Assembly (NCBI RefSeq): GCF_015776785.2
Contig: NZ_LFMD02000007.1
Span: forward strand, 124,001 to 188,000
From: Kitasatospora sp. SUK 42
GTDB lineage: Bacteria; Actinomycetota; Actinomycetes; Streptomycetales; Streptomycetaceae
Direction: 5' to 3'
Length of the DNA stretch: 64,000 nucleotides
Shown here: positions 23,870-30,547 of the stretch, in pieces
Position numbering within the stretch: the stretch's first letter is position 1
Layout: every line of letters begins with the position of its first letter
The notes under the pieces: model-generated
The model's database searches: none
Seen by the model: only the letters and a program-made list of their open reading frames with translations
Told to the model about the DNA's origin: nothing
Translations under genes and position numbers: made by a program

Positions 23870-24259
23870 TCAGGCGGCGGTCCGCCGCGCGTACACCTCG
23901 ATCTCGATCTTCATCCGGGGGTCGGCGAGCCCGCACACCAGCATCGTCGCGGCCGGCCGGACCTCACCGAAGCAGCGGCGCAGCACCGGCCAGCAGGGCT
24001 CGAAGTCCGCACGCTCGGGCAGCAGGTAGCGCACCCGCACCACGTCGCCGAAGCCGCACCCCGCCTCCGCCAGCGCGGCACCGATGTTGCGCAGGCACTG
24101 CTCGGCCTGCTCCACCACGTCGTCGGAGATCGTCATGGCGGTGTAGTCGAAGCCGGTCGTCCCGGACACATGGACCCAGTCCCCGTCCACCACGGCCCGG
24201 GCATAGCCGATCTGCTCCTCGAAGGTCGAGCCACTGAGGATCGCACGTCGCTCTGTCAT
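23870..24259 (-). CDS. RidA/YjgF-family protein
   Basis: A 129-residue RidA-superfamily protein: YARAVVDGDWVHVSGTTGFDY, QAEQCLRNIGAALAEAGCGFGDVVRVRYLL, and the C-terminal RPAATMLVCGLADPRMKIEIEVYARR. RidA proteins hydrolyse reactive enamine/imine intermediates; this one has the RPA..M/I.IE pattern of the wider family but lacks the strict RidA arginine context, so its substrate is unsure. The ATG at 24259 is 72 bp from the divergent LysR start, an arrangement in which the regulator usually controls the neighbour. Confidence 0.85.
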   Translation of the reverse strand: MTERRAILSGSTFEEQIGYARAVVDGDWVHVSGTTGFDYTAMTISDDVVEQAEQCLRNIGAALAEAGCGFGDVVRVRYLLPERADFEPCWPVLRRCFGEVRPAATMLVCGLADPRMKIEIEVYARRTAA

Positions 24260-24331
24260 GCGCGGAACGCTAGGTGACCTGCGGTGATACGTCCAATACA
24301 GCTTCCGGCATGACGTGATATCCCTGGGCGT

Positions 24332-25264
24332 ATGGACATCCCCGGGCGTACCGAGCACCGCCCAGAACTCCCCCTCCCCCAGCTGCACGCCTTCACCGTG
24401 CTCGCCGAGGAGCTCCACTTCGGCCGCGCGGCCGCCCGGTTGGGCATCGCCCAGCCCCCGCTGAGCCAGCAGATCCGGCGGCTGGAGGAGAGGGTCGGCC
24501 ACCCGCTGTTCGGCCGCGAGCCCGGCCGGATCGCGCTGACCCCGGCCGGCCGCGAACTCCTGCCCGCCGCCCGCCGGGCCCTGGCCGACCTCGCCGACGG
24601 ACTGGCAGCGGCCCGCGCCGTCGGCGGCGGCGAGGCCGGCCGGCTGCGGATCGGCTTCTCCGCCTCGCTGGCGCTGACCCTCCTCCCCGGCCTGCTGCGC
24701 ACCTTCCGGGAGCGCCACCCCGGGGTGCACCTGGACATCCGGGAGATGACCACCGCCCCGCAGCTCGCCGCCCTGAACGACCGGACCATCGACCTCGGCC
24801 TGCTGCGCGAACCGCCGGACACCGAGCCCGGGCTCGGCTTCCGCACGGTGCTCACCGAGCCCTTCGTCGCCGTGCTCCCGTCCGCCCACCCGCTGGCCGC
24901 CGAACGGACCGTCCGGCTCGAACGGCTGGCGGACTCGCCGTTCGTCCTGCTCCCCCGCGCGGTCGGCCCGCGGCTGTACGACCGGATCACCGGCCTGTGC
25001 ACCGCCGCGGGCTTCACCCCGGGGATCGCGCAGCACGCGGTGGAGTGGCAGACGGTGTGCGCGTTGGTCGGCGCCGGTCTCGGCGTCTCGCTCGCCCCGG
25101 CGAGCATCCGCCGGATCCGGCTGCGGGGCGTCGCCTTCCGCCGGATCGAACCCGGCTCGGCCCGCACCCGGGTGGCCGTCGCCTGGCGCCGCACCGACCC
25201 GAACCCGCTGGTCGCCCAGTTGCTCGCGACCGTCAGCCACACCGACCCCGACGGCATCGGCTGA
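24332..25264 (+). CDS. LysR-family transcriptional regulator
   Basis: A 310-residue LysR-type regulator. Residues ~14-72 are the winged helix-turn-helix (LHAFTVLAEELHFGRAAARLGIAQPPLSQQIRRLEERVG, PLFGREPGRIALTPAGRELLPAAR). Residues ~95-305 are the substrate-binding-like effector domain (LRIGFSASLALTLLPGLLRTFRERHPGVHLDIREM). The sequence is closest in style to regulators of aromatic or amino acid metabolism, but the effector cannot be named. Transcribed away from the RidA-family gene, which is its probable target. Confidence 0.9.
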   Translation: MDIPGRTEHRPELPLPQLHAFTVLAEELHFGRAAARLGIAQPPLSQQIRRLEERVGHPLFGREPGRIALTPAGRELLPAARRALADLADGLAAARAVGGGEAGRLRIGFSASLALTLLPGLLRTFRERHPGVHLDIREMTTAPQLAALNDRTIDLGLLREPPDTEPGLGFRTVLTEPFVAVLPSAHPLAAERTVRLERLADSPFVLLPRAVGPRLYDRITGLCTAAGFTPGIAQHAVEWQTVCALVGAGLGVSLAPASIRRIRLRGVAFRRIEPGSARTRVAVAWRRTDPNPLVAQLLATVSHTDPDGIG

Positions 25265-25280
25265 CCGTCCGCCACCCCCT

Positions 25281-25320
25281 GCCACACGCCCGGCTCAGCT
25301 GCCACACGCCCGGCTCAGCC
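25281..25320. repeat. Tandem 20-bp direct repeat at the end of the S26-like gene
   Basis: Two copies of GCCACACGCCCGGCTCAGC(T/C) at 25281-25300 and 25301-25320, followed by a degenerate half copy. The stop codon of the minus-strand gene lies within the second copy, and an equivalent stop exists in the first in another frame. Confidence 0.8.
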
Positions 25321-26157
25321 GCCGCACGCCTCCGGGAGGCCGCGCACCGCCCGGATCCGGGAGCGGACGAAGGCCACCGTCTCGATCAGCGGCGGCGGAT
25401 CGAGCGGCGTGCCGAAGCCGACGTGGAAGTCCGCCGTCCCCGGCCGCAACGGCGGCCGCCACCCGACCGCCGCCGGCCGGTCCGCGGCCGGCCCGGTGAA
25501 GGCGCAGCCGAGCAGGACGTCGATGTCGCGCCGCCCGGCGGCCGCGAACAGCTCGTCCAGCGCGGCGGCCGGGAGCGCGCCGTGCGGCGAGACGCTGATC
25601 ACCAGCCGCTTCGCTCCGCCGGCCCGGCCCGGTGTCGCGCCCGGCCGGGCGGCCGGGTTCCACCAGGCGTACGCGGGCGGCGGCCCGGGGAACCACATCC
25701 TGGTCCGGCCGGTGCCGAGGTCCGGGGCGGTGACGAGCGCCGCGAGGTCGGGGCGGCGCGGCGGTACGGGCCGGTGGTGCTCGGCGACCACCCCGAGGTA
25801 GTCGCCGGGCCTGACCACCGGGTCGACCAGCGGGAGGTTGTCCCCCAGGGTGAGCAGTGCGGCGTCGCTGCGCCCGACCACCCGGTGGGCGACGGCCCGC
25901 CGGGCCAGCCCGGAGACCACCACGTCCCCGGGCCGCACCTCGCAGAAGGGCCGGGGCCGTACGGTGACGACGGCACCGGGGGCGATCGCGGGCAGCATGC
26001 CCCGGTCGGCGGCGCGCAGCCGGGCGCTGCCCGAACTGTCGAGGGCGCGGCGCAGCTGTGTGATCTCGTCCGTGGTCCTTGTCCCTTCTCGCGGCTTGCG
26101 GGCGGAATGCTGACCCAGCGGGCGAATTATGAGGATGCCGATCCGTACACCGACCAA
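25315..26157 (-). CDS. S24/S26 signal-peptidase-like protein lacking the catalytic serine
   Basis: Up to 280 residues. The segment ~36-125 resembles the S26 core: RAADRGMLPAIAPGAVVTV aligns with the usual GxSMxPT motif but has Gly in place of the nucleophilic Ser, then VRPGDVVVS, AHRVVG (the H-R motif of SipW-like enzymes) and LTLGDNLPLVDPVVRPGDYLGVV. The C-terminal ~150 residues (RLVISVSPHGALPAAALDELFAAAG, GWRPPLRPGTADFHVGFGTPLD) belong to no family I recognise. The start is uncertain: the frame opens with TTG at 26157 and no clear ribosome binding site; the conserved part begins ~35 codons later. Probably not a working peptidase. No membrane anchor is seen. Confidence 0.55.
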   Translation of the reverse strand: MVGVRIGILIIRPLGQHSARKPREGTRTTDEITQLRRALDSSGSARLRAADRGMLPAIAPGAVVTVRPRPFCEVRPGDVVVSGLARRAVAHRVVGRSDAALLTLGDNLPLVDPVVRPGDYLGVVAEHHRPVPPRRPDLAALVTAPDLGTGRTRMWFPGPPPAYAWWNPAARPGATPGRAGGAKRLVISVSPHGALPAAALDELFAAAGRRDIDVLLGCAFTGPAADRPAAVGWRPPLRPGTADFHVGFGTPLDPPPLIETVAFVRSRIRAVRGLPEACGG

Positions 26158-26268
26158 GGGAGGGCAAAGTTTGCCCTGTCATCCGCGACCGCCGCGTGCT
26201 CACGTTGTGAGGGAAGTTTGGCCGACCGGGCCCTACCGAACGGCACGGCGGTCGTCCACCATGCTCCC

Positions 26269-27096
26269 GTGGACACCAAGATCGCGATCCGCGACTTCCT
26301 CGTCTCGCGCCGCACCCGACTGCGCCCGCAGGACGTCGGCATGCCCGCGCTGGCCGGCCAGCGCCGGGTGGAGGGCCTGCGCCGGGAGGAGATCGCGGCC
26401 CTGGCCCACGTCAGCGTCGACCAGTACGTGCGGCTGGAGCGCGGCCAGGCGTCCCGGGTGTCGGACACGGTGATCGACGCGGTCGCCACCGCGCTGCGGC
26501 TGACGCCCGCCGAGCACCGGTACCTGCACGGCCTCGCCCGCCCGGCGCCGCCGCCCCGGACCGCCGTCCGCCGGGGCCCGGTGCGGCCGAGCGTCCAGTG
26601 CTTCCTCGACTCGCTGCGCGCCGCACCGGCCTACCTGGTCGGCCACGGCGGTGCCATCCTCGCCTGGAACCGCCTGGCCACCCGGGTCTTCGTGGACTTC
26701 GCCGAGGTGCCCGAGGACCGGCGCACGCTCGGCTGGGTGATCTTCACCAACCCCAGGGCGCGCGAGGCCTACGTGGACTGGCCGCTCAAGGCGCACGAGG
26801 CGGCCGCCTATCTGCGCAACGAGCTCGGACGACACCCGCACTGCCCGGAACTGACCCGACAGATCGAGCAACTCTGCTGCTACAGCCAGGAGTTCGACAC
26901 GCTCTGGCGCCGCCACGGGGTCGTCGAGCTGTCCCACGGGGTGACCAGGGCGCGCACCCGGTTCGGCGTGGTGGAGCTGTGCCGGGAGATCCTCCGGCTG
27001 GCCGGCGAACCGGGCGAGTTCGTCATCCTCCACACCCCGGCCACTCCGGACGCGGCGGCCGCCCTCGCCAGCCTGGAGGCGCCGGGTACGGACTGA
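26269..27096 (+). CDS. XRE-family regulator with MmyB-like ligand-binding domain
   Basis: A 275-residue protein. Residues ~5-75 are an XRE helix-turn-helix with the signature LRREEIAALAHVSVDQYVRLERGQ. Residues ~100-270 fit the MmyB-like domain (AYLVGHGGAILAWNRLATRVF, WVIFTNPRAREAYVDW, HPHCPELTRQIEQLCCYSQEFDTLW), which binds fatty-acid-like ligands in its structural relatives. Such regulators are abundant in streptomycetes and usually control an adjacent oxidoreductase, but the flanking genes here are the S26-like gene and a TetR gene. The GTG at 26269 is chosen from the start of homology; the ribosome binding site is weak. Confidence 0.87.
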   Translation: MDTKIAIRDFLVSRRTRLRPQDVGMPALAGQRRVEGLRREEIAALAHVSVDQYVRLERGQASRVSDTVIDAVATALRLTPAEHRYLHGLARPAPPPRTAVRRGPVRPSVQCFLDSLRAAPAYLVGHGGAILAWNRLATRVFVDFAEVPEDRRTLGWVIFTNPRAREAYVDWPLKAHEAAAYLRNELGRHPHCPELTRQIEQLCCYSQEFDTLWRRHGVVELSHGVTRARTRFGVVELCREILRLAGEPGEFVILHTPATPDAAAALASLEAPGTD

Positions 27097-27129
27097 CGAC
27101 GCCTCCCGGCCTCCCCGACGGACGCGCCG

Positions 27130-27789
27130 TCACCCCGCAGTGAGCGCCAGCCGGATCCAGCGCTCGGCCTCCGCGGTCGCCACCGCGACGTCGAAGGCCT
27201 GCGGCCCGGCGGCCGCCTGCGACACCAGCCCCTTGACCAGGCCGACCAGGGCCAGCCCGAAGGCCTGTGGGTCCACCCCGGCGCGCACCTCGCCCTCGGC
27301 CAGCCCCTGGCCGACCACGTCCGCCGCCCAGCCGCGGGTGCGGGCATCCAGCTCCGCCACCGCGTCGGTCAGTTCGGAGGCCCCGGCGAGCGCCTCGGCG
27401 CCCAGCACCACGAAGGCCCGGCCCAGGTCGGTCGGGTTGCGCACGCCCTCCAGGCAGCCGCGCGCGAACCGGCACAGTTCGTCCACCGCCCCGGCGCCGC
27501 TGCGCTCCGGCGCGGCCGCCGCCATCGCCTCGGCCAGCGCCTCGTCCTGGAGTCTGGCCAGCAGTGCGGCCTTGGAGCCGAAGTAGTGGGTGGCCAGGCC
27601 GCGACTGAAGCCCGCCTCCTCCCCGACCCTGGCGAGGGTGACCCCGGTGCTGCCGTGCTCGGCGACCAGCCGGGCGGCCGCGGCGAGCAGTGCGGCCTCG
27701 GCCCGGGCGCGCCGTTCGGCCTGGGTGCGGCGGGTCGGCTCGCCCTGCGGTGACACTCCCGGGCCGGCCGCTTCATCGTGCGTGCGCAT
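27130..27789 (-). CDS. TetR-family transcriptional repressor
   Basis: A 219-residue TetR regulator. The N-terminal helix-turn-helix is RAEAALLAAAARLVAEHGSTGVTLARVGEEAGFSRGLATHYFGSKAALLARL; the rest is a helical ligand domain. It is divergent from an alcohol dehydrogenase gene. A perfect 28-bp palindrome lies 18 bp upstream of its ATG (27789), so it very likely represses both itself and the dehydrogenase and is released by a substrate-like ligand. Converges on the MmyB-like regulator with a 33-bp gap. Confidence 0.9.
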   Translation of the reverse strand: MRTHDEAAGPGVSPQGEPTRRTQAERRARAEAALLAAAARLVAEHGSTGVTLARVGEEAGFSRGLATHYFGSKAALLARLQDEALAEAMAAAAPERSGAGAVDELCRFARGCLEGVRNPTDLGRAFVVLGAEALAGASELTDAVAELDARTRGWAADVVGQGLAEGEVRAGVDPQAFGLALVGLVKGLVSQAAAGPQAFDVAVATAEAERWIRLALTAG

Positions 27790-27807
27790 GGCACCATGCT
27801 AGGGTCG

Positions 27808-27835
27808 AACTTGCTTGTTGAACAACAAGCAAGTT
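27808..27835. promoter_or_regulatory. Perfect 28-bp palindrome, likely TetR operator
   Basis: Arms AACTTGCTTGTTG (27808-27820) and CAACAAGCAAGTT (27823-27835) around AA, in the 112-bp gap between the divergent TetR and alcohol dehydrogenase genes. It is AT-rich against a GC-rich background. Size and symmetry fit binding of one or two TetR dimers. Confidence 0.8.
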
Positions 27836-27901
27836 TGGGGTGGCGACCACCCGGCCGAGCACTCCACCGGCCCCGCCGCCCCCGGCAGAAGGGAAGTCCC
27901 G

Positions 27902-28915
27902 ATGACCGCCACGATGCTCGCCGGACGGCTCGACGTCGCCAAGGGCTCTTTCGCCGTCGAGGAGGTGCCCGTCCCGGTGCCCGGCCCGGGCGAGGTGCTG
28001 ATCAAGGTCGAGGCGGCCGGCGTCTGCCTCTCCGACGTCCACCTGATCGAGGGCATCCTCAAACCGCTCTTCCTCAAGGGCGACAAGGTCACCCTCGGCC
28101 ACGAGGTCGCCGGCACCGTGCACACCCTCGGCGAGGGCGTGACCACCGCCGCCGTCGGCGACCGGGTGCTCCTCCAGGCCGGCGAGAGCCGGGGCGGCCG
28201 GGTGTACACCCGCGGCGTCGACTACGACGGCGGCTGGGCCGAGTACGCGCTCGCCACCGCCACCACCCTGGTGCCGATCCCGGACACCCTGCCCTTCGAG
28301 CAGGCCTGCTTCATCCCCGACGCGGTCTCCACCCCCTGGGCCGCGATCACCGCCACCGGCGCCGTCCGCCCGGCCGAGGCCGTCGGCGTCTGGGGCGTCG
28401 GCGGGCTCGGCGCCCACGGCGTCCAGCTGCTGCGGGCCATCGGCGCCTTCCCGATCGTCGCCGTCGACCCGCTCCCGGCCGCCCGCGAGCGCGCCCTGGC
28501 CTTCGGCGCCGACGCCGCGCTCGACCCGGCCGACCCGCGGTTCGCCGAGCGCCTGCGCGAGGCCACCGGCGGGCGCCCGCTCTCCGCCGCCTTCGACTTC
28601 GCCGGCGTCGCCCCGGTGCGCGAGCAGGCGATGGCCACGCTCGGCGAGCACGGCCGGCTGGTCCTGGTCGGCCTCACCGACAAGCCGCTGACCATCACCA
28701 ACGGCACCCTGGTCAGCTACCTGCGCCAGCAGATCCGCGGCCACTACGGCTCCGAGGGCCAGGACGTCGAGGACCTGGTCAACCTGGTCCGCGGAGGCCG
28801 GCTGGAGTTCTCCCGCTCGGTGAGCGGCACCTTCCCGCTGGCCGAGGCCGCCCACGCGGTCGAGGCGCTGGAGCGCAAGGAGGGCAACCCGATCCGCCTG
28901 GTGCTCAAGCCCTGA
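27902..28915 (+). CDS. Zinc-type alcohol dehydrogenase (MDR family)
   Basis: A 337-residue medium-chain dehydrogenase. Catalytic zinc ligands are visible in AGVCLSDVH and LGHEVAG; the NAD(P) site is GVWGVGGLGAHGVQLLRAIGAFPIVAVDP. The four-cysteine structural-zinc lobe of classical enzymes is missing: the equivalent segment reads LQAGESRGGRVYTRGVDYDGG. It would oxidise an alcohol or reduce an aldehyde/ketone. The ATG at 27902 has GAAGGGAAG upstream. Regulation by the divergent TetR protein through the 28-bp palindrome is likely. Single gene before a DUF1349 gene 88 bp downstream. Confidence 0.87.
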   Translation: MTATMLAGRLDVAKGSFAVEEVPVPVPGPGEVLIKVEAAGVCLSDVHLIEGILKPLFLKGDKVTLGHEVAGTVHTLGEGVTTAAVGDRVLLQAGESRGGRVYTRGVDYDGGWAEYALATATTLVPIPDTLPFEQACFIPDAVSTPWAAITATGAVRPAEAVGVWGVGGLGAHGVQLLRAIGAFPIVAVDPLPAARERALAFGADAALDPADPRFAERLREATGGRPLSAAFDFAGVAPVREQAMATLGEHGRLVLVGLTDKPLTITNGTLVSYLRQQIRGHYGSEGQDVEDLVNLVRGGRLEFSRSVSGTFPLAEAAHAVEALERKEGNPIRLVLKP

Positions 28916-29003
28916 CCTGCCCTTCTCCGGTCGCGGGGCGGATGATTGGATCCCTTTCCAGGACGTTGCGGAAGCCTGCCGCAACCCGTGGAGAGGACGG
29001 CCC

Positions 29004-29600
29004 ATGGACACGCCCCGCGACATCCCCTGGCACGAGGGCAGCTGGCTCAACGAGCCGGAGCACGTACGGACCGACGGCACCGACCTCCTGGTCACCGCCC
29101 GCGACCGCAGCGACTTCTGGCGCACCACCGGCTACGGCTTCGTCCGTGACGACGGCCACGCGCTGCTCACCGGCTTCCCGGCGGGCAGCGCCACCGAGGT
29201 CACCTTCGTCGCGGACTTCACCGCCCTCTACGACCAGGCCGGCCTGCTGGTCCGGGTCGCCCCCCAGACGTGGATCAAGGCCGGAGTGGAGCTGAGCGAC
29301 GGCGTCCCGCACCTGGGCGCGGTGGTCACCCACGGCGTCTCGGACTGGTCCCTCGCCCCCGTCCCCGACTGGCACGGCCGCGCCGTCACCGTCCGCGCCA
29401 GCCGCACCGGCGACGCCGTCACCATCCGCGCCCGCTGCGAGGACGGCCCCTGGCGCCTGGTCCGCCTCGCGCCCCTCGCCCCGGACGCCACCGCCACGGC
29501 CGGCCCGTTCTGCTGCTCCCCCGAACGAGCCGGCCTCCAGGTCCGCTTCACCCGCTTCACCCAGGGCCCCGCGGACACCGCCCTGCACCTGCCGGAGTGA
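29004..29600 (+). CDS. DUF1349 protein (concanavalin-like fold)
   Basis: A 198-residue soluble protein of the DUF1349 family: ITLL-type beta-strands with WHEGSWLNEP, DFTALYDQAGLLVRV, WIKAGVELSDGVPHLGAVVTHGVSDWS, RASRTGDAVTIRARCEDGPWRLVRLAPL and a final LQVRFTRFTQGP. The family adopts a jelly-roll related to concanavalin A and is thought to bind carbohydrate, but its function is not established. No signal peptide, so cytoplasmic. GAGAGGAC precedes the ATG at 29004. Convergent with the DUF6159-like gene, 35 bp apart. Confidence 0.85.
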   Translation: MDTPRDIPWHEGSWLNEPEHVRTDGTDLLVTARDRSDFWRTTGYGFVRDDGHALLTGFPAGSATEVTFVADFTALYDQAGLLVRVAPQTWIKAGVELSDGVPHLGAVVTHGVSDWSLAPVPDWHGRAVTVRASRTGDAVTIRARCEDGPWRLVRLAPLAPDATATAGPFCCSPERAGLQVRFTRFTQGPADTALHLPE

Positions 29601-29635
29601 CGGGGTGGACGGCGGCCCGGCTCCCCGGCCGCCGT

Positions 29636-30394
29636 CTACTCCACCGGCGACACGTGCAGCACCGGGCCCGCCGGCTCCACCGGCCCCGCCACCGGACGCC
29701 CCGTCGACTCCCGGTACAGCAGCACCCGGAACACCCCGTACAGACTCGCCGTCACCGTCACACCCGCGCCCAGGCACAGCGCCGCGCCGACCATCAACAG
29801 CACCCCGAGCCCCCGGTCGGTCGCCGTGAGCCCCACGACGAACAGCACCAGGGCCGGCAGCACCGACACCAGCACGGGCGCCGTCATCGCGTTCGCCCCC
29901 TGCATGAACCGCCCCCGGTCCCGCCGGTGGACCGCCCGGGACGTCCGCAGCGCCGTCCGCACCCCGACACCGTCCAGCACCACCGCGGGAAGCACCAGGT
30001 AGCACGCGAACGACAGCGGGATCCCGACCACCAGCAGCGCCCCGAGCACCAGCAGCGCACCGACCGGCGCCCACCCCGCGATCACCCGCAACCGCCCGGC
30101 CGCCCGCGCGTAGCAGGCCCCGATCGCCACCGGCCGCCCCCGCAGCGCGTCATCGGCCGCCAGGAGCGTCACGGCGCTGAAGAAGGTCGCGAGCACGGCC
30201 AGCACCAACACCCCGCCCACCTCCAGCGCCACGCTCTCCCCGACCTTCAGGTCCACCCACACCAGCAGCCACGACAACCCGCCCAGCACCGCCGTGGCGA
30301 TCCCCGGCAGCAGCAACAACTCCTTCCGCCGCCGCACCACCCGCACCAGCGCCCGCACCGACCCGCTGTCGCTCAACGCCCCCACCTCGGTCAT
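29636..30394 (-). CDS. Polytopic membrane protein, DUF6159-like
   Basis: A 252-residue protein with about six hydrophobic segments (for example LLLLPGIATAVLGGLSWLLVW, VGGVLVLAVLATFFSAVTLL, VGALLVLGALLVVGIPLSFACYLVLPAVVL, LVSVLPALVLFVVGLTA, LGVLLMVGAALCLGAGVTVTASLYGVF) and a conserved-looking loop DDALRGRPVAIGACYARAAGRL that matches the DUF6159 style. No catalytic motif is evident. The function is unknown; neighbours give no clue. Confidence 0.75.
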   Translation of the reverse strand: MTEVGALSDSGSVRALVRVVRRRKELLLLPGIATAVLGGLSWLLVWVDLKVGESVALEVGGVLVLAVLATFFSAVTLLAADDALRGRPVAIGACYARAAGRLRVIAGWAPVGALLVLGALLVVGIPLSFACYLVLPAVVLDGVGVRTALRTSRAVHRRDRGRFMQGANAMTAPVLVSVLPALVLFVVGLTATDRGLGVLLMVGAALCLGAGVTVTASLYGVFRVLLYRESTGRPVAGPVEPAGPVLHVSPVE

Positions 30395-30547
30395 CCCGTC
30401 GAAGAACGGTCAGGCTACTGCCCACCGCCCCGGCGCCCGACCGTCAACCCCGGTCCGCCGGACCCGAAATGACATGCATGCCACTAGCCAACCGTCCAGT
30501 AGCACCCCTACCGTCGACTCCCCGTGGCTTCGACGGAGGAGCTCGCC

